A stretch of DNA of 48,765 bases from Pseudomonadota bacterium (GTDB lineage: Bacteria > Pseudomonadota > Gammaproteobacteria > Burkholderiales > Burkholderiaceae). Below, in pieces: positions 32,049 through 40,612 of the stretch. A model generated the notes under the pieces. The model saw only the letters and a program-made list of their open reading frames with translations. It did no database searches and was not told where the DNA came from. The position numbers were made by a program, and so were the translations under genes. The stretch lies in the NCBI GenBank assembly GCA_029777935.1, contig JAKORH010000187.1, forward strand, positions 1 to 48,765, written 5' to 3'. Positions within the stretch are counted from its first letter, which is position 1. Every line of letters starts with the position of its first letter.

Positions 32049-33482
32049 TCAGTGCGACTTGCCGATGCGCACGACCGCCTGCACCGATTCCTTTGTCTGC
32101 GGCAGCGACGCCAGCTCGCCGAGCGTGATCGGCTTGACCGGGAAGCGCAGCCGGTAGTGCCCGACCGCGCCGGGCGCGACGTTGCGCGCGCGGGCGATCA
32201 GTTCCGTGACGGTCAGGCCGCACAGCCGCCCCTGGCACGGACCCATGCCACAGCGCAGGAAGCTCTTCATCTGGTTCGGCCCGGTGCAGCCGAGCTTGAC
32301 CGTGTCGAGCACCTGCTGCGCGGTGACTTCCTCGCAGCGGCACACGATCGTGTCGCCGACGGGAATGCGGAACGAGTCGGCCGGCCGGTACAGCGCGTCG
32401 ACGAACGCGCGGCCACGCGTGTAGCGCGCGAGTTCGGCGCGCGCCGACGCGGCCGCGCGGTCGCGTGCCGCTTCGTCGAGCTTGCCCAGCGCGTGCGCGA
32501 CGTGCAGGCCGGCGAGCCGGCCGCGTGCCTCGGCGGCCCGCGCGCCCGCGATGCCGGCGCCGTCGCCGGCGATCGACACGCCGGCGACCGAGCTGGCGCC
32601 CCACGCATCGACTGCCGGCACGAATGCGAGCTGCGCATCGTCCCAGTGGTGTTCGCAGCCGATCGCGTTCGACAGGTTGATGTTCGGCACGACGCCCTGG
32701 TGCAGCAGAAGCACGTCGGCGGGCAGTTCCTCGCTGCGGCCGCCGGCGACGAAGCGCACGCGCTGCAGCCGCGCGTCGCCCACGGCCTCGATGCGTTCCA
32801 CGCCTCTGACGACGCGCCTGGCCGCGCGCGCCTCGCGCAGCAGCGCCAGCCCCTTGAGAAGGTACGGCGAGGTGACGAACTCGAACGCGTGTGCAGCCGC
32901 TGCGCGCCAGCGGCCGGGCGGCGTGGTGTCGAGCAGGCAGTCGACCTTCGCGCCGACGCGCGCCAGTTGCGCCGCGACCAGATACAGCAGCGGACCCGTG
33001 CCGGCGAGCACGACGCGACCGTCCGGCACGAGCCCGGAGGTCTTCAGCAGGATCTGCGCGGCGCCCGCCGTCATCACGCCCGGCAGCGTCCACCCCGGGA
33101 TCGGAAACGGCCGCTCCTGCGCACCGGTGGCGAGGATCACCTGCCACACCGTGATCAGACGCGCCGTGCCGTTGCCCGACACGCCGACCTCGAAGCCGCC
33201 GCCCGAGCGCGTGACCGCCCACACCGTAGTCGCGGGCGCGTAGGCCGCGTTCGCGTGCTCGAATTCGCGCGCGAGGCTTTCGCCGTGCCAGTAGTCCGGG
33301 CCGAACACGCGGCGATCGGCCAGCGGCGTGCTGCCGATGGCGCGATAGATCTGCCCGCCTGGCGCCGGCTGCTCGTCGAACACCACGGACGCCAGCCCGG
33401 CACGGGCGCATTCGATCGCCGCGGCCAGGCCCGCGGCGCCGGCGCCGACGATGGCGACGTCGTAGTTGGTGGCCAGGTTCAT
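32049..33482 (-). CDS. FAD/NAD(P)-binding oxidase alpha subunit with BFD-like [2Fe-2S] tail (OoxA/HcnB/LhpB type)
   Basis: A 477-residue flavoprotein. The N-terminal dinucleotide fold is AIVGAGAAGLAAAIECARAGL...FDEQPAPGGQIYRAIG; a second nucleotide site is VLAGTGPLLYLVAAQLARVGAKV around residue 165. ATGAQERPFPIPGWTLPGVMTAGAAQ is the family signature. The C-terminal domain has CRCEEVTAQQVLDTVKLGC, then CGMGPCQGRLC: a BFD-like iron-sulfur site of four or more Cys. Opine oxidase A, HcnB of cyanide synthase and hydroxyproline dehydrogenase subunits share this plan. The ATG at 33482 overlaps the small ferredoxin stop (ATGA), and it would form a heterotrimer or heterotetramer with that protein and a DAO-type beta subunit. 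The substrate is not revealed by sequence. Confidence 0.9.
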   Translation of the reverse strand: MNLATNYDVAIVGAGAAGLAAAIECARAGLASVVFDEQPAPGGQIYRAIGSTPLADRRVFGPDYWHGESLAREFEHANAAYAPATTVWAVTRSGGGFEVGVSGNGTARLITVWQVILATGAQERPFPIPGWTLPGVMTAGAAQILLKTSGLVPDGRVVLAGTGPLLYLVAAQLARVGAKVDCLLDTTPPGRWRAAAAHAFEFVTSPYLLKGLALLREARAARRVVRGVERIEAVGDARLQRVRFVAGGRSEELPADVLLLHQGVVPNINLSNAIGCEHHWDDAQLAFVPAVDAWGASSVAGVSIAGDGAGIAGARAAEARGRLAGLHVAHALGKLDEAARDRAAASARAELARYTRGRAFVDALYRPADSFRIPVGDTIVCRCEEVTAQQVLDTVKLGCTGPNQMKSFLRCGMGPCQGRLCGLTVTELIARARNVAPGAVGHYRLRFPVKPITLGELASLPQTKESVQAVVRIGKSH

Positions 33483-33790
33483 GGCTGCTCCGCCGTGACG
33501 ACCGCGATGCGCGCGCCCGACTGGCGTTCGATCCGCATGCCGGCGCGCACCGGCACGAGACAGCCCTGCTGGTTCGGCCGGCCGTCGATCGTCACCAGGC
33601 AGTCGAAGCACACGCCCATCATGCAGAACGGGCCGCGCGCGGCACCCGACACCGGCGTCGTGCGGCACGCGGCCGCGCCGGCCGCCAGCAGCGTGGCCGC
33701 CACCGTGTCGCCGTCGCGCGCGGCAAACGGCCGGCCGTCGATCATCACCTCGATGCTGCTTGCCTGCGCTTCAGGCAGCCTTCGAAACAT
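33479..33790 (-). CDS. Small [2Fe-2S] ferredoxin-like subunit (HcnA/SoxX-like, LhpF type)
   Basis: A 103-residue protein with a plant-type ferredoxin fold. Cys56, Cys61, Cys64 and Cys77 give CX4CX2CX12C, the motif of the small electron-transfer subunit in opine oxidase, hydrogen cyanide synthase and hydroxyproline dehydrogenase. It passes electrons between the FAD subunits encoded either side. The start gives a 20-base overlap with the upstream DAO gene and the end overlaps the alpha-subunit start, so all three are likely made in fixed ratio. Confidence 0.9.
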   Translation of the reverse strand: MFRRLPEAQASSIEVMIDGRPFAARDGDTVAATLLAAGAAACRTTPVSGAARGPFCMMGVCFDCLVTIDGRPNQQGCLVPVRAGMRIERQSGARIAVVTAEQP

Positions 33791-34889
33791 TCAGTCGCTC
33801 CGCGGAAAAGGACTTCAGATCGGCACCCAGGTCACCGGCGGCGATGCGCGGCGCCAGTTCCAGCGCGTGCGCTGCGGCCAGCGTGACGCCTGAATGGCAG
33901 GTGACGAGAAATGCGCCCGGCTGCGCCGCCGACTGCTCGTAGACCGGAAAGCCGTCGGGACTCATCACTCGCAGCGCGGCCCAGGTGCGCGTGACGCGCA
34001 CGTCGCGCAGGCCGGGAAAGATGCTTGCCGCGCGCTCGGCCTCGGTCGCGCTGACCGCGGTGGCCAGCGCATCGTCGAAGCCTGCCTCTTCCTGCGAGTC
34101 GCCGATCAGCACCGTCCCCTCGTTCGTCTGGCGCAGCGTCGACATCGGGTAGGAAAGGAAGGGACGCACGCGCTCGAGCGCGATGATCTGTCCGCGCTGC
34201 GGCCGCACCGGTGCATGCAGTCCGACCTGCGGCGCCAGCGCCGCGTTGCCGAGCCCGGCCGCGAGCACGACCTGCGCGGCGCCGATCCGGGCGCCGGCCG
34301 CGTCGATCACGAAGCGCCCGGATTCGCGCCCGATTCTCTCCGCCCGATGCAGCGGCAGGTAGTCGCCGCCGCGCCGCTCGAAGCCCGCGTGCAGCGCGCG
34401 CAACAGGCGCAGCGGGTTGCAGTGACCGTCGAGCGCGCAGTAGGTCGCACCGACGACGGTCGGGCCGATCCCCGGCACGCGCGCGGCGAGCGCGGCGCGG
34501 TCGAGCACCTCGAACGCGTAGCGCTCCAAGCCCGGCTGCTCGACGAGCTTCGTCAGCGTGGCCACGCGGTGCGCCATTTCGGCATCCGACAGGCATACGT
34601 GGAATCCGCCGCGCTGTTCGAGCGCAACGTCGGTGCCAGTCTCCGCGTCCAGTGCGCGCGCCAGTTCCGGCCAGCGGCGCGCGGCGCGCTGCGTCCAGTT
34701 GCCGTACGGCGCCAGTCCCAGCCCCTTGCCCTGCACCCACACGAGGCCGAAGTTGCCGCGCGACGCCCGGTACGCGATGTCGCCTTCGTCGAGCAGCGCC
34801 ACGCGCCGGCCGACGCGCGCCAGCCCGTAGGCGAGCGCGCCGCCGACGAGTCCGCCGCCGATCACCGCGATGTCGTAGTCCCGGGCCAT
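33771..34889 (-). CDS. D-amino-acid-oxidase-fold FAD oxidoreductase (beta-type subunit)
   Basis: A 372-residue flavoprotein. It starts with IAVIGGGLVGGALAYGLARVGRRVALLDEGD, then RASRGNFGLVWVQGKGLGLAPY, the conserved substrate-facing loop of HcnC/opine-oxidase-like DAO proteins. Further on it has GHCNPLRLLRALHAGFERRGG, VLAAGLGNAALAPQVG, RPQRGQIIAL and TCHSGVTLAAAHALELAPRI at the FAD end. It begins 16 bases after the second ABC permease gene and overlaps the ferredoxin gene, placing import and oxidation of the compound on one transcript. It is only moderately similar to the DAO-type protein at 30905, so the two are not a recent duplication. Confidence 0.9.
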   Translation of the reverse strand: MARDYDIAVIGGGLVGGALAYGLARVGRRVALLDEGDIAYRASRGNFGLVWVQGKGLGLAPYGNWTQRAARRWPELARALDAETGTDVALEQRGGFHVCLSDAEMAHRVATLTKLVEQPGLERYAFEVLDRAALAARVPGIGPTVVGATYCALDGHCNPLRLLRALHAGFERRGGDYLPLHRAERIGRESGRFVIDAAGARIGAAQVVLAAGLGNAALAPQVGLHAPVRPQRGQIIALERVRPFLSYPMSTLRQTNEGTVLIGDSQEEAGFDDALATAVSATEAERAASIFPGLRDVRVTRTWAALRVMSPDGFPVYEQSAAQPGAFLVTCHSGVTLAAAHALELAPRIAAGDLGADLKSFSAERLNVSKAA

Positions 34890-34905
34890 CGAAGCTCCGC
34901 GCGCG

Positions 34906-35709
34906 TCAATGATGCCTGCCCTTGCCGACGAACAGGCGCTCGAGCCCGACCAGGCGATCGAGCACCCCCATCAGCACGGCCGTGCCGGCGATCATCAGCG
35001 TCGATACCGCCGCCACCAGCGGGTCGATCGTGTCCTCGATGTACAGGAACATCCGTACCGGCAGCGTGGTCAGGCTCGGACTGGCGATGAAGATGCTCAT
35101 CGTCAGCTCGTCGAAGCTGGTGATGAAAGCGAGCAGCCAGCCGCTGACGATACCCGGAAGGATCAGCGGCAGCGTAATGCGGCGGAACACCGTGAAGCGG
35201 CCCGCGCCGAGCGACACCGCGGCGCGCTCGACCGCGAGGTCCATCCCGGTGGCCGACGCCAGCACCAGGCGCAGCGCGAACGGCAGGATGATGATCACGT
35301 GCGCCATCACCATGCCGCCGAACGTGCCGTTGATGTGTGCCATGGTGAAGAAGCGCAGGAAAGCCACGCCGAGCACGATCGGCGGGATCATGAGCGGCGA
35401 CAGCAGGAAGGCGGCGATCGCCTCGCGGCCGGGGAAGCGGAAACGCGCGATCGCCAGCGCCGCCGGCACCGCGAGCGCGGTCGACACGAGCGACGAGGCG
35501 ATCCCCAGCCCGAGGCTGAGCCAGAACGCGCGGATGAAGCGCGGGTTGTCGAGGATCGCGCGGAACCAGCGCAGCGACAGGCCGTCGGTCGGCAGCGAGA
35601 TGTAGCCGAGCGGCGTGAAGGCGACCACGCACACGATCGCCAGCGGCGCCAGGATGAAGCCGATGAACAGCGCGTGGAACAGGAGACCGAGCGGCCCGTT
35701 GCGAATCAT
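34906..35709 (-). CDS. ABC importer inner-membrane permease, PotC-like
   Basis: A 267-residue protein with six helices. The ATG at 35709 overlaps the first permease stop (ATGA). The permease EAA loop is AAVSLGAGRFTVFRRITLPLILPGI (about residues 165-190), and the N-terminus has the typical FILAPLAIVCVVAF plus the RWFRAILDNPRFIRAFW lead-in to the domain. Such permeases serve spermidine/putrescine, iron, opine or 2-aminoethylphosphonate importers. The open frame continues for hundreds of codons upstream, but only as a shadow of the other permease and ATPase genes. Confidence 0.92.
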   Translation of the reverse strand: MIRNGPLGLLFHALFIGFILAPLAIVCVVAFTPLGYISLPTDGLSLRWFRAILDNPRFIRAFWLSLGLGIASSLVSTALAVPAALAIARFRFPGREAIAAFLLSPLMIPPIVLGVAFLRFFTMAHINGTFGGMVMAHVIIILPFALRLVLASATGMDLAVERAAVSLGAGRFTVFRRITLPLILPGIVSGWLLAFITSFDELTMSIFIASPSLTTLPVRMFLYIEDTIDPLVAAVSTLMIAGTAVLMGVLDRLVGLERLFVGKGRHH

Positions 35710-36575
35710 GCAGCGCCCTCGTGGAACACCGCGCGGTAGCGCCGCTCGATCATCCGGTTCGACGCGTACAGCACCAGCACGTTGGCGGCCAGCAGCAGCA
35801 CGGCGAGCGACGCGCCGAGCGGCCAGTTCAGCGTGTTGAGGAACTCGTCGTAGGCCGCGGTGGCGATCACCTTCAGCCGCCGGCCGCCGATGATCGCCGG
35901 CGTGGCGAACGCGCTCGCCGCGAGCGCGAAGACGATCACGCTGCCTGACAGTATCCCCGGCATCGCCAGCGGCACGATCACGCGCGCGACGACGGTCCGC
36001 TGCGTGGCGCCGAGCGAGATCGCCGCGCGCTCGATCGCCGGGTCCAGACGCTGCAGCGATGCCCACACCGAGATCACCACGAACGGGATCAGCACGTGCG
36101 TCAGCGCGATCACCACCCCGGTCACCGAGTACATGAACGCGATCGGCTCGCCGATCAGTCCCGCCGCCAGCAGCGCCTTGTTGATCAGCCCGGTGGAGCC
36201 GAACAGCAGCGCCCAGCCGAGCGTGCGCACGACCACCGAGATCAGCAGCGGGCCGAGCACGATCAGCAGGAAGATGCTCTTCCACGGGTTGCTCATCCGG
36301 TGCAGCACGATCGCCTCGAACGTGCCGAGCACGGCGCACAGCGCGGTGACGACGATCGCGATCCAGAACGTGCGCCCGAACACCTCCCAGTAGTAGCTGT
36401 CGGTGAAGACGTCGTGGTAGTTCTTCAGCGTGAAGCCGGGCTGGATGCCGCCGTAGAACTCGAAGTTCTGGAAGCTGATCAGCGCGATCGAAACGATCGG
36501 CACCAGCAGGAACAGCGCGTACACCGCGAGCGCCGGCGCCGACAGCCAGTACGCCGCGCCATGCCGGCGGATCAT
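35706..36575 (-). CDS. ABC importer inner-membrane permease, PotB-like
   Basis: A 289-residue protein with six or seven helices: SAPALAVYALFLLVPIVSIALISFQ at the start, the FRTFWIAIVVTALCAVLG-type domain entry, and the EAA loop AAISLGATQRTVVARVIVPLAMPGI. It forms the transmembrane dimer with the PotC-like protein encoded 3' of it (4-base overlap), fed by the ATPase 21 bases upstream and the binding protein. Sequence alone does not distinguish polyamine from opine or phosphonate specificity. Confidence 0.92.
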   Translation of the reverse strand: MIRRHGAAYWLSAPALAVYALFLLVPIVSIALISFQNFEFYGGIQPGFTLKNYHDVFTDSYYWEVFGRTFWIAIVVTALCAVLGTFEAIVLHRMSNPWKSIFLLIVLGPLLISVVVRTLGWALLFGSTGLINKALLAAGLIGEPIAFMYSVTGVVIALTHVLIPFVVISVWASLQRLDPAIERAAISLGATQRTVVARVIVPLAMPGILSGSVIVFALAASAFATPAIIGGRRLKVIATAAYDEFLNTLNWPLGASLAVLLLAANVLVLYASNRMIERRYRAVFHEGAA

Positions 36576-36596
36576 CCGCGCCCTCGCGAGAGCCGG

Positions 36597-37667
36597 TCAG
36601 GCCGGCGCATCTGCCGCCGCCACCACGCGCATCGCGTCGGCGCGCCACACCAGGTGCACCTCCTCGCCCTCGACCGGACAGGCGCCGCCGTCGTTTTGCC
36701 GTATTACCAGCGCATCGCCGAGCGGCGTGGCCAACTGGTACAGCCAGTGATTGCCCTGGAACACCCGGCTCGCCACGCGTGCGGCCAGGGCGCCGGGCCC
36801 CGGGGCGCCGAAGGAGATCTTCTCCGGCCGCACCAGGATGCGGTCGCCGGCGCGCACCCCGTTGTCCGTGCCCGCCGGCAGCGGCAGCACGAGCGCGCCG
36901 ACCGCGAGGCCGATCGTCAGGCTGTTGGCATCGGCACGGTCGACCTTGAACAGGTTCGCCTTGCCCAGGAAGTCGCACACGAATCCGGTGCGCGGATACT
37001 CGTAGGCGGCGAGCGGACTGTCCTCCTGCTCGATGCGGCCGGCGTGCATCACGACCACGCGGTCCGACAGCGCGAGCGCCTCGGCCTGGTCGTGCGTGAC
37101 CATCAGCGTGGTGATGCCCACCGCGCGCTGGATCCGGCGCAGCTCGATCTGCATTTCCTCGCGCAGCTTGGCGTCGAGGTTCGACAACGGTTCGTCGAGC
37201 AGCAGCAGGCCGGGGCGGATCACCAGCGCGCGCGCCAGCGCAACGCGCTGTTGCTGCCCGCCGGAAAGCTGGGCCGGGTGGCGCTCGACAAATCCCGCCA
37301 GGCCGACCAGCGCCAGCGTCTCGCGCACGCGCTGCTCGCGTTCGGTCTTGCCGATCTTGCGCATCTCCAGCCCGAACGCGACGTTCTCCGCCACCGTCAT
37401 GTGCGGGAACAGCGCGTAGTTCTGGAACACGATGCCCAGGCCGCGCCTGGCCGCCGGCACCGCGAGCAGGTTGCGTCCCTCGAGCGTGATGCCGCCCGCG
37501 GTCGGCTCGACGAAACCCGCGATCATCTGCAGCGTGGTCGTCTTGCCGCAACCCGACGGGCCGAGCAGCGAGACGAACTCGCCCTTCTCGATGCGCAGCG
37601 AGACGCCGTCGACCGCGGCGTGCTCGCCGTAGCGCTTGGTCAGCCCGTCGAGGACCAGGAACGACAT
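36597..37667 (-). CDS. ABC importer ATPase, PotA-like
   Basis: A 356-residue ATP-binding subunit. Walker A is GPSGCGKTT (36-44), the Q-loop is VFQNYALFPHMTV, the signature LSGGQQQRV (134-142), Walker B LLLLDEP (154-160) and the switch His in LMVTHDQAEAL. The C-terminal ~120 residues are a TOBE-type beta barrel (VLVRPEKISF and onward), typical of the spermidine/putrescine and iron importer class. It powers the two permeases encoded immediately downstream on the same strand. Confidence 0.94.
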   Translation of the reverse strand: MSFLVLDGLTKRYGEHAAVDGVSLRIEKGEFVSLLGPSGCGKTTTLQMIAGFVEPTAGGITLEGRNLLAVPAARRGLGIVFQNYALFPHMTVAENVAFGLEMRKIGKTEREQRVRETLALVGLAGFVERHPAQLSGGQQQRVALARALVIRPGLLLLDEPLSNLDAKLREEMQIELRRIQRAVGITTLMVTHDQAEALALSDRVVVMHAGRIEQEDSPLAAYEYPRTGFVCDFLGKANLFKVDRADANSLTIGLAVGALVLPLPAGTDNGVRAGDRILVRPEKISFGAPGPGALAARVASRVFQGNHWLYQLATPLGDALVIRQNDGGACPVEGEEVHLVWRADAMRVVAAADAPA

Positions 37668-37700
37668 GGACGCGGCGCGCCGTCGGGCGCGCCCCGGATG

Positions 37701-38750
37701 TCAACGTTCGATTTCGCGCGTGAAGCGGTTGTTCCACGCCGTGCGGTTGGCGTTGACCGTGTCCCAGTCGACGGTGAGCAGCTTGCCGACCGCCTCGCCG
37801 TACGGCAGCCCCTTCTGCAGTTCGGTTGGCAGAACTGTCTTGCGGTTCACCGGACCCGCGCCGGCGCCCTTGGCCAGCATCACCTGCGTGTCGGGCTGCA
37901 GCAGGAACTGGATGAACTGCTGCGCGAGCGGCGACGGGTTCTGCTTGGCGACCGGGCAGGCCGAGATGCCGAGCGCCATCGCGCCTTCCTTCGGGTACAC
38001 GAACTCGACCGGGAAGCCGGTGTCCTGGAACGCCTTTACGCGACCGCTACCCCACACGGCGATGATCGCCTGGCCGCTCTGGAACAGCTCCGTCATCTTG
38101 CCGGGCTGAGGCTCGAACGCGAGCACGTTCGGCGCGACCTTGTCCTTCATGACCTTGAAGCCCGGATCGATGTTCTTCTCGCCGCCGCCGTTCAGGCGCG
38201 CCATCATGATCACCGTCTGCAGGCCGTAGGTGTTGTTCAGCGGCGGGATCACGAGCTTGCCGCGGTACTTCGGATTCTCGATGTCGGTCCACGACGCCGG
38301 CGCCGCCATCTTGTGGTCGGCGAAGTACTTCGTGTTGTACATCAGGCCGGTGGCGACTACGCCGATCGTCACCGACTTGCCGGTCTTCATGTCCGCGACC
38401 GGGTACAGCTCGCCGAAGTTCACGCCCTTGACCTCGCCGCACAGGCCGAGCGCGACCGCCTGGTACATCGGGCCGTCGTCGACGATCGCGACGTCGACCT
38501 CCTGGTTGCCGCGCTGCGCCTGCATGCGCGCGATGTTGTCGGTCGAGTTGCCGGCCACGTACTGCAGCGTCGCGCCGGTCTTCTTCTCGAACGCCGGCAT
38601 GATTTCCTTGCGCATCATCTCCTCGAACGACCCGCCGTAGGCGGCCACCGTCAGCTTGCCCTGCGCGAACGCAGCGGTGGATGCGAAGGCGGCGGTGAAG
38701 ACGAGCGGGATGCCGAGCGCGATGCAGGACGCGCGAAGACGACGGGTCAT
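37701..38750 (-). CDS. ABC importer periplasmic solute-binding protein (PotD/family 1-like)
   Basis: A 349-residue secreted protein with the ATG at 38750, after a near-perfect AGGAGG ribosome site. The signal peptide covers residues 1 to ~29 (FASTAAFAQ). The mature start is GKLTVAAYGGSFEEMMRKEIMPAFEKKTG, the opening of PotD/SBP-8-like binding proteins; VDVAIVDDGPMYQAVALGL, TGLMYNTKYFAD and YRGKLVIPPLNNTYG follow. It is first in the nine-gene run and so sets substrate specificity for the whole pathway. A mature residue set for polyamine binding is not obvious; the family also binds opines, imino acids and aminoethylphosphonate. The divergent GntR gene starts 179 bases away. Confidence 0.92.
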   Translation of the reverse strand: MTRRLRASCIALGIPLVFTAAFASTAAFAQGKLTVAAYGGSFEEMMRKEIMPAFEKKTGATLQYVAGNSTDNIARMQAQRGNQEVDVAIVDDGPMYQAVALGLCGEVKGVNFGELYPVADMKTGKSVTIGVVATGLMYNTKYFADHKMAAPASWTDIENPKYRGKLVIPPLNNTYGLQTVIMMARLNGGGEKNIDPGFKVMKDKVAPNVLAFEPQPGKMTELFQSGQAIIAVWGSGRVKAFQDTGFPVEFVYPKEGAMALGISACPVAKQNPSPLAQQFIQFLLQPDTQVMLAKGAGAGPVNRKTVLPTELQKGLPYGEAVGKLLTVDWDTVNANRTAWNNRFTREIER

Positions 38751-38846
38751 GAATCCTCCTGTGGGCAACGATGGGCACGCGGAGCACGGCGAAGACCGCG
38801 CCCGGGAACATGGCCGCTTGCCAAGCGGACGCGCGCATGCGACCAT

Positions 38847-38866
38847 GACTTTGTCCGGACAAAGTC
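38847..38866. promoter_or_regulatory. Perfect 20-bp palindrome, probable GntR operator
   Basis: GACTTTGTCCGGACAAAGTC is a perfect inverted repeat in the 178-base divergent gap. It is 62 bases before the GntR start and 96 bases before the binding-protein start, a good place for one operator to govern both. GntR/UTRA regulators bind dyads of this sort; binding is not shown here. Confidence 0.75.
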
Positions 38867-38928
38867 TGCGCGCGTGCCGCGCGCTCTGTCAAGCCGCCGC
38901 GCCCGCACACGAAACCCCGCCGAAGGAC

Positions 38929-39690
38929 ATGGACTCCCTGGAATCCGCTGTCGCCGCCCACGCTGTCCCCGCGCGCAAGACCCGCTACGGGGAAATCTTC
39001 CGCGCGCTGGCCGACGGCATCCGCTCGGGCCGATATCCGGTCGGCGGCCGGCTGCCGACCGAGATCGAGCTGTGCGCAGCATACGGAGTCAGCCGCCACA
39101 CGGTGCGCGAGGCGATCCGGCGGCTGAACGAGCAGGGGTTGATCGCGCGCCGGCCCGGCGCCGGCACCGTGGTCCTGCGCCGCACGCGCGACGGCGGCTT
39201 CACGCAGCGCATCTCGGCGCTGCCGGACCTGCTCGCGTACGTGAAGAGCGCACAGCTCGAAGTGCTGCAGGCGCGCGACATCAAGGCCGGCGCCTCGGAG
39301 GCGCGACTGCTGAAGTGCCGCCGCGGCCAGGCCTGGCACCGGCTGACGGCGCTGAAACACCTGCGTGGCGCACGCCGTCCCGTTGCGTACGTGCTGGCGT
39401 ACGTGCACCGCGACCATCCGGCGCTGCGCGGCGTGCTCGACCGGCGCGGCGTCGGACTGCACGACTTCATCGAGGACCGGATCGGCGAGCCGATCGTCAC
39501 CGTCGAACAGGAGTTCTCGGCCAAGCCGCTGCTCGGCCGCGAAGCAGCCGCGCTCGGCGTCGCGCCGGGCTACGCCGGCTTCGTGATCGCGCGCCGCTAC
39601 ATCGCGGCCAGCGGCAAGACCGTGCTCGTGTCGAGCACCATCTTTCCCTACGACCGGATGAACTACTCGATGTCGCTCAAGCTCGGTTGA
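38929..39690 (+). CDS. GntR-family (HutC/UTRA) transcriptional regulator
   Basis: A 253-residue protein with the ATG at 38929, after GAAGG. The N-terminal winged helix-turn-helix (about residues 18-85) includes YGEIFRALADGIRSGRYPVG, LPTEIELCAAYGVSRHTVREAI and LIARRPGAGTVVL, the hallmark GntR pattern. The C-terminal ~150 residues are a UTRA ligand-sensing domain (VEQEFSAKPLLGREAAALGV, GFVIARRYIAASGKTVL, SSTIFPYDRMNYSM). It is divergent from the ABC/flavoenzyme run and probably represses it until the imported compound or a metabolite binds the UTRA domain. Its 3' end overlaps the acyltransferase stop by 14 bases. Confidence 0.94.
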   Translation: MDSLESAVAAHAVPARKTRYGEIFRALADGIRSGRYPVGGRLPTEIELCAAYGVSRHTVREAIRRLNEQGLIARRPGAGTVVLRRTRDGGFTQRISALPDLLAYVKSAQLEVLQARDIKAGASEARLLKCRRGQAWHRLTALKHLRGARRPVAYVLAYVHRDHPALRGVLDRRGVGLHDFIEDRIGEPIVTVEQEFSAKPLLGREAAALGVAPGYAGFVIARRYIAASGKTVLVSSTIFPYDRMNYSMSLKLG

Positions 39691-40540
39691 GCAGTTCGCC
39701 CAGCAACCGGTCCTTGTCGCGCCAGATCGAATCGATCCATTCCTGCACCCGCCCGCGCTGCAGATCGGCGCCGCACAGTTCGGCCGGGATCGGCCGCGGC
39801 GCGACGCGCACCGTGACCGCCGGCACGCGCCCGCACAGCAGGTCCCAGAAGGTCGGCGTGCCGCCGGGGTAGGCGAGCGTCACGTCGAGCAGCGCGTCGA
39901 ACCGCTCGCCCATCGTCGCCAGCGCGATCGCCAGGCCGCCGCCCTTGGGCTTGAGCAGGTGCGCATACGGCGAGCGCTGCGCGGCGTGCTTGGCGCGCGC
40001 GAAGCGCGTGCCCTCGACGAAGATGATCACCGAGGTCGGAATCAGCTTGAAGCGTTCGCACGCGCGGCGCGTGCTGGCCAGATCGACCTGCCCGGACGCG
40101 CCGCCGCGCCCGCGCTTCAGGAACGGGAAGTCGAGCGCCCACCAGGCCAGACCGATCACCGGCACCCAGATCAGCTGCTGCTTCAGGAAGAACTTCAGCA
40201 TCGGGATGCGGCCGCTGAAGATCTTCTGCAACACGAGGATGTCGACCCAGCTCGCGTGATTGGAGGCCACCAGGTACCAGCCGCGCGGATTCAGGCCCTC
40301 CACGCCCTGCACGTCCCAGCGCGGATGGCCAACGGCCGCGATCCACATGCCGTTGAAGCGCACCCACGCGCCCGCGAGCGCATTCAGCACGCGGTCGACC
40401 ACGCGTCGCACGGCAGCGACCGGCGCCACCAGCTTCGCCAGCGCGAACGGCACCATCGCCGTGGCGAACACCAGCGTGTTGATGACCAGGGCGATGACGG
40501 CGGCCACGCCCTTCGCGCCCGAGACCACGGCTTCGATCAT
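39677..40540 (-). CDS. PlsC-like lysophospholipid acyltransferase (YihG type)
   Basis: A 287-residue membrane-associated acyltransferase. An N-terminal hydrophobic helix (about residues 14-37) precedes the PlsC core, with NHASWVDILVLQKIF (the NHxxxxD catalytic motif), KFFLKQQLIWVPVIGLAWWALDFPF, and FVEGTRFARAKHAAQ (the EGTR motif). It acylates lysophosphatidic acid or another lysophospholipid in the inner membrane. Length and core fit the YihG/Agpat4-like branch. The 3' ends of this gene and the GntR gene overlap by 14 bases. Confidence 0.91.
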   Translation of the reverse strand: MIEAVVSGAKGVAAVIALVINTLVFATAMVPFALAKLVAPVAAVRRVVDRVLNALAGAWVRFNGMWIAAVGHPRWDVQGVEGLNPRGWYLVASNHASWVDILVLQKIFSGRIPMLKFFLKQQLIWVPVIGLAWWALDFPFLKRGRGGASGQVDLASTRRACERFKLIPTSVIIFVEGTRFARAKHAAQRSPYAHLLKPKGGGLAIALATMGERFDALLDVTLAYPGGTPTFWDLLCGRVPAVTVRVAPRPIPAELCGADLQRGRVQEWIDSIWRDKDRLLGELLNRA

Positions 40541-40612
40541 GGCGCGCGAGTATCGGGCAGATTGCGCGTTGTTGCCATGACATTGGCGGCAAGCAATGTT
40601 CTCGCGCTGCCG

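Noticed and set aside
36096..39872. 1258-codon open frame on the plus strand
   Set aside because: It is antisense to the ABC importer genes and only reads out of register through the GntR gene; composition is typical of antisense frames in high-GC DNA.
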